Below are positions 23,644 through 30,971 of a stretch of 31,493 nucleotides of DNA, piece by piece. The notes under the pieces are model-generated. The model had not been told where the DNA came from. It did no database searches and saw only the letters and a list, made by a program, of their open reading frames with translations. The translations under genes and the position numbers were made by a program. Each line of letters starts with the position of its first letter. Position 1 is the stretch's first letter. The stretch comes from WRKB01 sp031551145 (GTDB lineage: Bacteria > Desulfobacterota > Desulfovibrionia > Desulfovibrionales > Desulfovibrionaceae). The stretch lies in assembly GCA_031551145.1 (NCBI GenBank), contig JAVBNZ010000053.1, positions 1 to 31,493 of the forward strand, in the 5' to 3' direction.

Positions 23644-23662
23644 GCCACTCAAGGAGGAAATC

Positions 23663-24052
23663 ATGTCCAAGCAGTTTGAAGTGTACAAGTGCGAAAAATG
23701 TCTCGCCATTGTCGAAGTGCTGCAGGGCGGCGTGGGCACGCTGGCCTGCTGCGACGCCCCCATGAAACTCATGGTCGAGGGCACCAGCGACGGCGCCAAG
23801 GAAAAACACGTGCCCGTGGCCGAAAAAACCGAAAAGGGCCTGAAGGTCAAAGTGGGCGCCGTGCCGCATCCCATGGAGGAAAAGCACTGGATCCAGTGGG
23901 TGGAGATAGTCGGCGAGAATTTCAGCTGTACGCGCTTCCTCAAGCCCGGCGACGCGCCCGAAGTGGAGTTCAAGTGCGGCTGCGCCTGCAAGGCCAAGGT
24001 GACGGTGCGCGAATACTGCAATATACACGGCCATTGGAAAACGGAAATTTGA
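23663..24052 (+). CDS. dfx: Desulfoferrodoxin (superoxide reductase)
   Basis: This encodes 129 residues from ATG 23663, with AAGGAGGAAA directly before it. It is a two-iron class I protein. Centre I is formed by C10, C13, C29 and C30 (CEKC and CC), a rubredoxin-like site. Centre II, the superoxide site, is provided by H49, H69, H75, C119 and H122, with the conserved E47-K48 pair beside it. It reduces superoxide to hydrogen peroxide without making oxygen, using electrons usually supplied by rubredoxin, which is encoded 24 bases downstream. A small cysteine-rich insert (KCGCACK, 104-110) precedes the last strand. This gene opens the oxygen-defence operon. Confidence 0.96.
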   Translation: MSKQFEVYKCEKCLAIVEVLQGGVGTLACCDAPMKLMVEGTSDGAKEKHVPVAEKTEKGLKVKVGAVPHPMEEKHWIQWVEIVGENFSCTRFLKPGDAPEVEFKCGCACKAKVTVREYCNIHGHWKTEI

Positions 24053-24076
24053 TCTGATTCTGAAAAGGAGACCTCC

Positions 24077-24229
24077 ATGCAAAAGTACACCTGCCAGGTT
24101 TGCGGCTACGAGTACGATCCGGCCGAAGGCGACGGCGATATTCCCGCCGGCACCCCGTTTGAAAAACTGCCCGACGACTGGACCTGTCCCGTCTGCGGCG
24201 CATCCAAGTCCGAATTCAGTCCCTCCTGA
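24077..24229 (+). CDS. rub: Rubredoxin
   Basis: This encodes 50 residues, with AAAAGGAG before ATG 24077. The two iron knuckles are CQVCGY (C6, C9) and CPVCGA near the C-terminus, with the typical DPAEGD and PDDW between them. This is the standard one-iron rubredoxin fold. It carries single electrons in the cytoplasm and, by genetic context, should donate to both desulfoferrodoxin and the oxygen reductase encoded next to it. It begins 24 bases after dfx. Confidence 0.97.
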   Translation: MQKYTCQVCGYEYDPAEGDGDIPAGTPFEKLPDDWTCPVCGASKSEFSPS

Positions 24230-24242
24230 GCGCGCGCGCTCT

Positions 24243-24271
24243 CCCATGCCCGGGCCCGGCCCGGGCATGGG
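24243..24271 (+). repeat. 29-base palindrome in the rub-roo spacer
   Basis: CCCATGCCCGGGCC (24243-24256) is the exact inverse of the bases at 24258-24271, with a single central base. The folded RNA would be a very stable hairpin between two co-transcribed genes and may protect the dfx-rub message or lower roo expression. Confidence 0.7.
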
Positions 24272-24329
24272 CCGGAATATGGGCCGTCCCCAAACAGCAA
24301 AACCCCGGATGATTTTTGAGGAGTACGCA

Positions 24330-25532
24330 ATGCAGCCTGTTGAAATACGCAAGGACGTCTACTGGGTCGGAGCCGTAGACTACGACAACCGAAACTTTCA
24401 CGGGTATTCCATCCCGCCCGACGGCACCACCTACAACGCCTATCTCATCAAGGACGAAAAAACCGTACTCTGCGACACGGTCAGCACCGCTTTCGCCGGC
24501 CCCATGTTCTCCCGGCTGGGCAAGGTAACGCCGCCTGAAAAGGTGGATTATCTCATCTGCCACCATCTGGAGCCCGACCACTCCGGCGCGCTGCTCCAGG
24601 TGATGGAGCGCTGCAAACCGGAAAAAGTCTTCTGCTCCCAGCTCGGGCTCAAGTCCATGCAGGGCTATTACGATACCACGGGCTGGCCCGTGCAGACCCT
24701 GAAAAACGGCGAAATCCTCAATATCGGCAAACGCAGCCTGCAGTTTTTCGAAACGCGCATGCTCCACTGGCCCGACAGCATCGTGTCGTACAGCGCGTAC
24801 GACAAAATCCTGTTCAGCAACGACGCGTTCGGCCAGAACATCGCCTCCACGGCGCGCTTTTCGGACGAAATCCCGGATGCGGATCTGCTGCGCGTCATCC
24901 GCGAATACTATTACAACATCGTGCTGCCCTTCTCCCCCCAGGTGCTGGCCGCGCTGAACGCGCTTTCCGGGCTGGACATCGAAGTCATCGCGCCGGATCA
25001 CGGCGTAATCTTCCGCAACAGGCAGAGCGTGAGCTTCATCCTCAACATGTACCGCGAACTGGCCGAACAAAAGCCGCAGAAACGCGCGCTCATCTTCTAC
25101 GACACCATGTGGAACTCCACCGCAAAAATGGCCTACGCAGCAGCGGACGGCCTGGAGGAAGCGGGCGTGCCTTCACGCATCATGTGGCTCAAGGGCAACC
25201 ACCACAGCGCGCTCATGACCGAGCTTTCCCGCTGCGGGGCCGTGCTGGCGGGTTCCCCCACCCACAACAACGGCATTATGCCGCTTATGGCCGACGCCCT
25301 TACCTACATGAAGGGCTTACGGCCGCAAAACCGCATCGGCGGGGCCTTCGGCTCCTACGGCTGGTCGGGCGAATCCCCCAAAATTCTGCATGAATGGCTG
25401 GCCTCCATGAATATGGAAATGCCGGTTCCCTTTATAAAAGCTCAATGGCGGCCCGGGCATGACGCCCTCAGGGCCTGCCGTGATCTCGGCAAGGCCGTCG
25501 GCGAAGCGCTTATCGTCAAGTGCGGCGGCTGA
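24330..25532 (+). CDS. roo: Rubredoxin:oxygen oxidoreductase (flavodiiron protein)
   Basis: This encodes 400 residues from ATG 24330, preceded by TGAGGAG; the in-frame extension upstream overlaps rub and is not real. The N-terminal beta-lactamase-like domain carries the diiron ligands H79, E81, D83 and H84 (HLEPDH), H146, D165 (NDAFG) and H224 (APDHGV), in the order known for D. gigas ROO. The C-terminal flavodoxin domain (about 255-400) starts ALIFYDTMWNSTAKMA and has the FMN loops GSPTHNNGIM and FGSYGWSGE. It reduces O2 to water, and in some relatives NO to N2O, with electrons from rubredoxin. It is third in the operon and followed 31 bases later by cydA. Confidence 0.96.
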   Translation: MQPVEIRKDVYWVGAVDYDNRNFHGYSIPPDGTTYNAYLIKDEKTVLCDTVSTAFAGPMFSRLGKVTPPEKVDYLICHHLEPDHSGALLQVMERCKPEKVFCSQLGLKSMQGYYDTTGWPVQTLKNGEILNIGKRSLQFFETRMLHWPDSIVSYSAYDKILFSNDAFGQNIASTARFSDEIPDADLLRVIREYYYNIVLPFSPQVLAALNALSGLDIEVIAPDHGVIFRNRQSVSFILNMYRELAEQKPQKRALIFYDTMWNSTAKMAYAAADGLEEAGVPSRIMWLKGNHHSALMTELSRCGAVLAGSPTHNNGIMPLMADALTYMKGLRPQNRIGGAFGSYGWSGESPKILHEWLASMNMEMPVPFIKAQWRPGHDALRACRDLGKAVGEALIVKCGG

Positions 25533-25563
25533 TTCAGGAGTGTTTGCTGACCAAGGAGTTTTT

Positions 25564-26865
25564 ATGGATCCTGTTCTTCTTTCCCGGCTGCAGTTCGCCG
25601 TGGCCGTTTTTTTCCACTTCATCTTCGTGCCGCTGACGCTCGGCCTCTCCGTCCTGCTCGTCTGGATGGAAAGCCGCTATGTCGCCACCGGAGACGAAAC
25701 GTACAAACGCATGGCGAAATTCTGGGGCAAACTTTTTGTCATCAACTTCACCCTGGGCGTGGTCACCGGGATCACGCTCGAATTTCAGTTCGGCACAAAC
25801 TGGTCGCGCTATTCCATGTTCGTGGGCGACATCTTCGGCTCCCTGCTGGCCATCGAGGCCACAGTGGCCTTTTTTCTCGAATCCACCTTCCTGGCGGTCT
25901 GGCACTTCGGCTGGGAGCGCGTGAGCAAACGCACCCACTGTTTCGCCATCTGGATGGTGGCCCTGGCCTCCAACATCTCCGCGGTATGGATCATCCTCGC
26001 CAACGGCTGGATGCAGCATCCCGTGGGCTATGTGCTGCGCAACGGCAGGGCGGAGCTGGACGACTTTTTCGCCGTGCTCCTGAACCCCTACGCCTGGGGC
26101 CAGTACGCGCACACCATCCTCTCGGCCTGGATGCTCGGCGGCTTCTTTGTGCTGGGCGTGTCCGCGTGGCACCTGGCGCGTAAGAGCAATACGGACTTTT
26201 TCCGCCGCAGCCTGCGCATGGCCGCGCCCTTCACCCTGATCTGCGCGCTGCTCACCGGCCTTACCGGGCACCAGCAGGGCACGGCCGTGGCCAAATACCA
26301 GCCCGTGAAGCTGGCGGCCATGGAAGCGCTGTGGGAAGGCGGCACCAACGTGCCCTTCCATCTGCTCCAAATCCCGGATCGCGCAAACAAGATGAACAGC
26401 ATCGAAGCCTTGAGCCTGCCCGGCATGACGAGCTGGATCGCCTACGGAGATTCCAAGGCCGAAGTAAAGGGCCTGAAGGATTTCCCCGAAAGCGACTGGC
26501 CGCCGATCAGCTCCACCTTCTGGTCGTTCCGCCTCATGGTGGGCATGGGCGGCCTCTTCATCCTGCTGGCCGCCGCGGCCTTTATCCAGCGCAACAAGGA
26601 AGAAATGCACCCCGGCCTGCTCAAGGCGCTGGTCTGGGGCATACCCGTGCCCTACGTGGGCATTGCCCTGGGCTGGACCGTGGCCGAAGTGGGCAGGCAG
26701 CCCTGGATAGTCTACGGGCTCATGCGCACGGCGGACGCGGTTTCGCCCGTGCCGGCCTCCAGCATCCTCATCTCCTTCATCGCTTTCTGCGTGGTCTACA
26801 GCCTGCTCGGCCTGATCGACATCTATCTGCTGCGCAAATATGCCTGTCAGGGACCGGGGAGGTAA
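25564..26865 (+). CDS. cydA: Cytochrome bd quinol oxidase subunit I
   Basis: This encodes 433 residues from ATG 25564, with AAGGAG upstream. About nine transmembrane helices are visible. H18 (VFFHFIF) and H183 (YAHTILSAW) match the haem b595/d and b558 ligands H19 and H186 of E. coli, and GRQPW is intact (VGRQPWIVYGLMRT). KLAAMEALWE includes the quinol-region Lys and Glu. The Q-loop is short, so this is the CydA-S type. The enzyme oxidises quinol and reduces O2 to water with high affinity in the cytoplasmic membrane. It lies directly behind roo, suggesting that membrane and soluble oxygen removal are expressed together. Confidence 0.96.
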   Translation: MDPVLLSRLQFAVAVFFHFIFVPLTLGLSVLLVWMESRYVATGDETYKRMAKFWGKLFVINFTLGVVTGITLEFQFGTNWSRYSMFVGDIFGSLLAIEATVAFFLESTFLAVWHFGWERVSKRTHCFAIWMVALASNISAVWIILANGWMQHPVGYVLRNGRAELDDFFAVLLNPYAWGQYAHTILSAWMLGGFFVLGVSAWHLARKSNTDFFRRSLRMAAPFTLICALLTGLTGHQQGTAVAKYQPVKLAAMEALWEGGTNVPFHLLQIPDRANKMNSIEALSLPGMTSWIAYGDSKAEVKGLKDFPESDWPPISSTFWSFRLMVGMGGLFILLAAAAFIQRNKEEMHPGLLKALVWGIPVPYVGIALGWTVAEVGRQPWIVYGLMRTADAVSPVPASSILISFIAFCVVYSLLGLIDIYLLRKYACQGPGR

Positions 26866-26868
26866 GCC

Positions 26869-27912
26869 ATGGAAACATATCAAATACTTCAAATCGCTTG
26901 GTTCTGCCTCTGGGGTCTGCTCTGGGCCGTCTATTTCCTGCTTGACGGCTTCGACTTCGGCCTGGGCACGCTGCTGCCCTTCCTCGGCGGCACGGAAGAA
27001 GAAAAACGCACCATCTACAACGCGGCCGGGCCCTATTGGGACGGCAACGAAGTATGGCTCATCTCCGCCGGCGGCGTCACCTTCGCCGCCTTTCCCAAAG
27101 CCTATGCCGTGCTGTTCAGCTCGCTGTACGCGCCCCTGCTCATCCTGCTCTTCGCGCTCATCTTCCGGGCCGTGTCCTACGAGTTCCGCAGCAAGGAAAC
27201 CCTGCCCGGCTGGACGCAAATCTGGGATGCGGTGCAATTCCTCGGCAACCTGCTGCCGGCGCTGCTGCTGGGCGTGGCCTTCGCCAACCTCTTCATGGGC
27301 ATTCCCATTGACGCGGACGGCGTCTACAAGGGCAACCTCCTCACCCTGCTCAACCCCTACGGCCTGGCCGGCGGCGTGTTCTTCGTGCTCATGTTCACTT
27401 TGCACGGGGCGCTCTGGCTCTCCCTCAAGTCCGAAGGCAACCTGCACACCAAGGCCGTGGCCGTGGCCCTGGGCCTGTGGCCCATCGTGCTGATCGCGGC
27501 CGTGGGCTTTCTGCTGCTCACCGCCTTCTACACCAAGCTGTACGCCAATTACCTGCACAACCCCCTGCTGGCGGTCGCGCCCCTGCTCGCCGTGGCCGGG
27601 CTCATCGCTGCCCGCCGTTTTCTGGGTCAGGGCAAGCTGCTCCTCGCCTGGGCCTGCAACGGCCTGTTCATCATAGGCGTCACCTTCTTCGGCGTGCTGG
27701 GCATGTTCCCCGGCATCGTCATCTCCAGCCTCGATCCCGCTTTCAGCATCACCGCCTACAACGGCTCCTCCAGCCTGCTCACCCTGAGCATCATGCTGGG
27801 CGTTGTTCTGGTCTTCGTGCCCATAGTGCTCATCTACCAGTTCTGGACCTACAAAACCTTCCACGGTCCCGTTACCCGCGAACACCTGAGCGACGAGCAT
27901 TCCTCGTATTAA
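26869..27912 (+). CDS. cydB: Cytochrome bd quinol oxidase subunit II
   Basis: This encodes 347 residues, starting 3 bases after the cydA stop; its ribosome site GGGGAGG overlaps the cydA end. It is a polytopic protein of about eight helices with the family start WFCLWGLLWAVYFLLDGFDF and the conserved GPYWDGNEVWLI, FRAVSYEFRSK and SSLTL-type late segments. Subunit II stabilises the haems of CydA. I see no small cydX-like gene after it: a stem-loop and then a new gene follow. Length and motifs are normal. Confidence 0.96.
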   Translation: METYQILQIAWFCLWGLLWAVYFLLDGFDFGLGTLLPFLGGTEEEKRTIYNAAGPYWDGNEVWLISAGGVTFAAFPKAYAVLFSSLYAPLLILLFALIFRAVSYEFRSKETLPGWTQIWDAVQFLGNLLPALLLGVAFANLFMGIPIDADGVYKGNLLTLLNPYGLAGGVFFVLMFTLHGALWLSLKSEGNLHTKAVAVALGLWPIVLIAAVGFLLLTAFYTKLYANYLHNPLLAVAPLLAVAGLIAARRFLGQGKLLLAWACNGLFIIGVTFFGVLGMFPGIVISSLDPAFSITAYNGSSSLLTLSIMLGVVLVFVPIVLIYQFWTYKTFHGPVTREHLSDEHSSY

Positions 27913-27919
27913 GACGTTT

Positions 27920-27959
27920 TTGGGGGGAGGAACCTTTTCCAAAAGTTTCCTCCCCCCAA
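27920..27959. repeat. Long palindrome after cydB
   Basis: TTGGGGGGAGGAA (27920-27932) pairs with TTCCTCCCCCCAA (27947-27959); after one mismatch the loop can add CTTTT/AAAAG. It lies 15 bases before the next ATG. There is no downstream T-tract on the plus strand (A-rich instead), so it is not a typical terminator in that direction. It resembles in style the stem-loop at 4361-4382. Confidence 0.65.
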
Positions 27960-27974
27960 TCCCCAAAAAAATCC

Positions 27975-28874
27975 ATGAAATGCAAAATATGTAAAGACAC
28001 CGCCGTAATGGCGCTGCCGAGCCACCACACGGCCTTCTGCGCGCCCTGTTATCTGGATTTCTTCAAGCGCCAGGTGGAGCGGGGCATACACGGCCAAAAG
28101 CTGTTCACGCACGAAGATCGCATCCTCATCGCGCTTTCCGGCGGCAAGGATTCGCTGGCTCTGGCCCTCGAGCTTTCGCGCCAAGGCTACGCGATCACGG
28201 GCCTGCACATCGACCTGGGCATTCCCGGTTCCTCGCCGGCGGCCAGGGGCGTGACCGAACGCTTCTGCGCCGGACACGGCATCGAGCTTACGGTGGTGGA
28301 AACCGCGGCCGAAGGTCTGGCGATTCCGCTGGTCAAGGAACGCCTGCGCCGGCCCATCTGCTCGGCCTGCGGCAAGATCAAGCGCCACATCTTCAACCGC
28401 ACGGCTCTCAAAGGCGGCTATACCGCGCTGGCCACCGGGCACAACCTCGACGACGAGGTGGCCCGCCTGACCAGCAACACCCTGCGCTGGGATCAGGCCT
28501 ACCTTTCCGATCAGGCCCCGCTGCTTGAAAGCGAGGACGGTTTCGCCCGCAAGGTCAAGCCCCTGTGGCGCTTAAGCGAGTTTGAAACCGCCGGCTACGC
28601 CTTCCTCACGGGCATCGAGCACCATCACGCGCCCTGCCCCTACAGCAAGGGCGCGAGCTTCACCGTGTACAAACGCCTGTGGCAGGAACTGGAAGAAGCC
28701 ATGCCCGGCCGCAAGCTGGACTTTTACCAGGGCTTTCTCGAACGCGGCCGCCCGGCCTTTGCCGGACGCGAAGCTGAAAGCGGCGCCCGGCTCGCCCCCT
28801 GCGCGCGCTGTGGCTGCCCCAGTTCCGCCGAAGTCTGCGGCGTGTGCCGCATACGCGACGCCGTGAATGGATGA
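27975..28874 (+). CDS. TtuA-like iron-sulfur tRNA sulfurtransferase (TIGR00269 family)
   Basis: This encodes 299 residues. ATG 27975 is chosen because the N-terminal zinc ribbon (C3, C6, C22, C25) begins immediately; the longer open frame is antisense-like and runs back into cydB. There is no visible Shine-Dalgarno sequence, and a long palindrome lies just upstream. The N-type ATP pyrophosphatase core has the PP-loop SGGKDS (55-60). C129 and C132 (PICSAC) and C221 (APCPYS) match the three cysteines that hold the 4Fe-4S cluster in TtuA. A second zinc ribbon closes the protein (CARCGC, CGVC). Such enzymes adenylate a tRNA uridine and exchange oxygen for sulfur. U54 is the TtuA target in thermophiles; the target here is not known. 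Confidence 0.85.
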   Translation: MKCKICKDTAVMALPSHHTAFCAPCYLDFFKRQVERGIHGQKLFTHEDRILIALSGGKDSLALALELSRQGYAITGLHIDLGIPGSSPAARGVTERFCAGHGIELTVVETAAEGLAIPLVKERLRRPICSACGKIKRHIFNRTALKGGYTALATGHNLDDEVARLTSNTLRWDQAYLSDQAPLLESEDGFARKVKPLWRLSEFETAGYAFLTGIEHHHAPCPYSKGASFTVYKRLWQELEEAMPGRKLDFYQGFLERGRPAFAGREAESGARLAPCARCGCPSSAEVCGVCRIRDAVNG

Positions 28875-28880
28875 GATTTA

Positions 28881-28903
28881 TTGAGGGGGCGCCGCCCCCT
28901 CAA
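28881..28903. repeat. Stem-loop after the TtuA-like gene
   Basis: TTGAGGGGGC (28881-28890) and GCCCCCTCAA (28894-28903) form a perfect 10-base stem with a GCC loop, six bases after the TtuA-like stop. It is the first of two hairpins. Confidence 0.7.
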
Positions 28904-28912
28904 ACTCCCCCG

Positions 28913-28941
28913 CAAGGGAGCGCGCTCCCTTGACCCTTTTT
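28913..28941 (+). terminator. Probable terminator of the TtuA-like gene
   Basis: CAAGGGAGCG (28913-28922) and CGCTCCCTTG (28923-28932) are a perfect 20-base palindrome, followed by ACCCTTTTT. The T-run is slightly late but the arrangement fits a terminator. Confidence 0.6.
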
Positions 28942-29076
28942 GCGGGCATATAATCCATATCTGATCCGCAAAAGCCTCTGCTCTCCCCCGCTCCCGATCC
29001 CCTTTGTTGCGCCGAGCGTTGCGCTGTGGCACAACCTACCTACGCCTATAAAAAATTTGAGAGGGTGGGGGTTCGT

Positions 29077-29622
29077 ATGCGTACATTGCTCTTTATTCTC
29101 ATGGCGGCCGTACTGTGCGGCTGCACCACGCGCTACACGGAAACGGACATGGCCGCGCCGCCGTCCTCCAGCCTTGAGACGGGCAAAATCGCCTATATCG
29201 TGACGCCGCTGGACGGCTCGTACGGGGAGCAGGTCTATGCGCAGTCGGGCATGCACACGGCGCAATTGCTGGATTTCGCGCTCAAGCCCTATGTGACGCG
29301 ATCCGTGGTGGGCCCGTATGCGACGGACATGCGGGTGATCATGAACGCGGCGAAAAAAGCGGGCGCGCGCTATGTGTTTATCCCCATGATCACGAATTGG
29401 GAGCACAGGCGGGCGGTCTGGTCGAAGCGTTCTTCCGAGGTGGGCATCAACATGCGCGTGTACGACGTGCGGGGCGAAAAGCAGCTGCTTATGCGCGATC
29501 TGCGCGTGGAAGGCAGGCAGCTTACGGTCAAAAGCCAGTACCCGGAAGAAATCGTGACCCCCCTGCTGGAACGCTTTACGCGGGATATCTTCCTGGGCGC
29601 GGAATCTCAGGAGGGTTCGTGA
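29077..29622 (+). CDS. DUF4823-type outer-membrane lipoprotein
   Basis: This encodes 181 residues from ATG 29077, with GAGGGTGGGG upstream. The signal peptide MRTLLFILMAAVLCGC ends in lipobox LCGC, so C16 should be lipidated; the next residues are Thr-Thr rather than Asp, which favours the outer membrane. The mature domain has GKIAYIVTPLDGSYG, a long AKKAGARYVFIPMITNWEHR segment and INMRVYDVRGEKQLL, which I recognise as the DUF4823 pattern. Domain function is unknown; relatives are small envelope lipoproteins. Its stop is immediately adjacent to the stop of the converging DUF169 gene, with no spacer at all. Confidence 0.78.
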   Translation: MRTLLFILMAAVLCGCTTRYTETDMAAPPSSSLETGKIAYIVTPLDGSYGEQVYAQSGMHTAQLLDFALKPYVTRSVVGPYATDMRVIMNAAKKAGARYVFIPMITNWEHRRAVWSKRSSEVGINMRVYDVRGEKQLLMRDLRVEGRQLTVKSQYPEEIVTPLLERFTRDIFLGAESQEGS

Positions 29623-30405
29623 TTACGCGCTTTCCCCGCCCTCGCTTTTGAACGCGATCAGGGGACAGTTCTTGCAGATGTCGGCCCCCGGGAACGGATC
29701 TCCGGGCCGGGTAAGGGCGCCGGTGCCGCTTTTTTCAATGCGGTCGAACAGCCTCTGCACCGTGGCCTTGATATGCGGCCCCGGGATGAAGACGTTGATT
29801 TCCCCGCGCTCCATCTTGCCGGCGTTGTATTGGCCGGAGCAGGCCGGACTGAGGTTGAAGCTTTGTTCCCGGTGCGCGAAGACGCTGCCGCCGCAGGCGG
29901 CGGAGCTCATGGCGATCATGGGCCGCAGGGGATGGGTGTCCGTGGCGGCGGCGTAGTCCACCGCCAGGTGATAGGCCTGCATGTTGTCGCAATAAAAATG
30001 CACGACATCGGGATCAATCGGAGCCTGCCCCAGAGGGCCGACCGCCGCGGCAAGCAGGCCCGGCTCCAGCCGGGGCTTGGAACGCAGAAAGCGTTCCGCC
30101 TGCGCGTAATCCCTGCAGTATTTGCGCTGGGATTTGATTTCCTTGTCGTCGATCTCCTTCCAGCCGAAGCTCACGCGGGCGTTGGAGCAGCCGAGATCTT
30201 CCTTCATGCCGAGCACGGTCTTGTTCTGCATGCGCGCGGCGATTTCCCACTGGCAGAAGGTGACGGGTTTCGCGGGTACGTAAAGCCGCGTTCCGGCCTT
30301 GAAACGCTCCAGCCGATCCTGATCGAAGAAAAAATACACGGCCACCGGATGATGGTACAGGCGCAGTTCGCGCATCAGCGCTTCCTGCATGTCGTGATAC
30401 GTCAT
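29623..30405 (-). CDS. DUF169 protein
   Basis: This encodes 260 residues. ATG 30405 overlaps the ubiX stop by 4 bases (ATGA), so translation is probably coupled. It shows the DUF169 pattern: RLYHHPVAVYFF early, VTFCQWEIAARMQNKTVLG, CSNARVSFGWKE, then SSAACGGSVFAHR, NLSPACSGQYNAG and GADICKNCPLI near the end. Several cysteines (in TFC, LGCS, YCRD, AACGG, PACSG and CKNC) could bind a metal or cluster. No signal peptide is present. The biochemical function of DUF169 is not established; it occurs mostly in anaerobes. Co-transcription with ubiX suggests a role near flavin or decarboxylase chemistry, which is inference. Confidence 0.85.
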   Translation of the reverse strand: MTYHDMQEALMRELRLYHHPVAVYFFFDQDRLERFKAGTRLYVPAKPVTFCQWEIAARMQNKTVLGMKEDLGCSNARVSFGWKEIDDKEIKSQRKYCRDYAQAERFLRSKPRLEPGLLAAAVGPLGQAPIDPDVVHFYCDNMQAYHLAVDYAAATDTHPLRPMIAMSSAACGGSVFAHREQSFNLSPACSGQYNAGKMERGEINVFIPGPHIKATVQRLFDRIEKSGTGALTRPGDPFPGADICKNCPLIAFKSEGGESA

Positions 30406-30971
30406 ATGTCCTCTCCCCAGCGCCGAAAGCCCGGCGCGTTGATGCCGAAAACGTCCAGAATCTTTCCGGCGAGCTGCCGCGTCACATCTTCCAGGCAGGC
30501 GGGCCGATAATAAAAGCCGAGCATGAGCGGCAGTATCACCGCGCCCAGGCGGGCCGCGCGCAGCATGTTCTCAAGGTGCAGGGCGCTCAGGGGCGTTTCG
30601 CGCACGGCCAAGGTCAAAGGCCGGCGCTCCTTCAGGCAGACGTCGGCCGCGCGCAGCAGAAGATTGTCCGCATAGCCGCAGGCCGCGCCGGCCAGGGTCT
30701 TCATGCTGCAGGGCACAATCACCATGCCCTCGGCGCGGAAGCCTCCGCTCGCCGGCGGCGCGCCGCAATCGTCCGGATCATGGCAAAAATCCGCCAGAGC
30801 GCGCAGATCCTCCGGCCGCATGTCCGTCTCGCATGCCAGCACGCGTTCCGCCCCGCGCGTGAGGATGAGATGCGCCTCCCACTCCGGCATGTCCCGCAGC
30901 AGCCTGAGCAGTTCCACGGCCACGGGCATCCCGCTCGCGCCGCTGACGCCGACGATGAGACGTCTGGTCAT
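30402..30971 (-). CDS. ubiX: Flavin prenyltransferase
   Basis: This encodes 189 residues. ATG 30971 overlaps the permease stop by 4 bases. The FMN-binding start is RRLIVGVSGASGMPVAVELL. The family core VIVPCSMKTLAGAACGYADN and LLLRAADVCLKERRPLTLAVRETPLS is complete, and LENMLRAARLGAVILP follows. UbiX joins a dimethylallyl group to FMN, making the prenylated flavin used by UbiD-family decarboxylases. No UbiD homologue is in the window, so the cofactor must serve an enzyme elsewhere. It sits between an amino-acid transporter permease and DUF169, all on one strand with ATGA overlaps. Confidence 0.95.
   Translation of the reverse strand: MTRRLIVGVSGASGMPVAVELLRLLRDMPEWEAHLILTRGAERVLACETDMRPEDLRALADFCHDPDDCGAPPASGGFRAEGMVIVPCSMKTLAGAACGYADNLLLRAADVCLKERRPLTLAVRETPLSALHLENMLRAARLGAVILPLMLGFYYRPACLEDVTRQLAGKILDVFGINAPGFRRWGEDI

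Noticed and set aside
25534..27966. 810-codon minus-strand frame opposite cydAB
   Set aside because: It is the antisense of cydA and cydB, whose haem ligands are all present. The translated frame is low-complexity Gly/Gln/Glu/His and has no family features.
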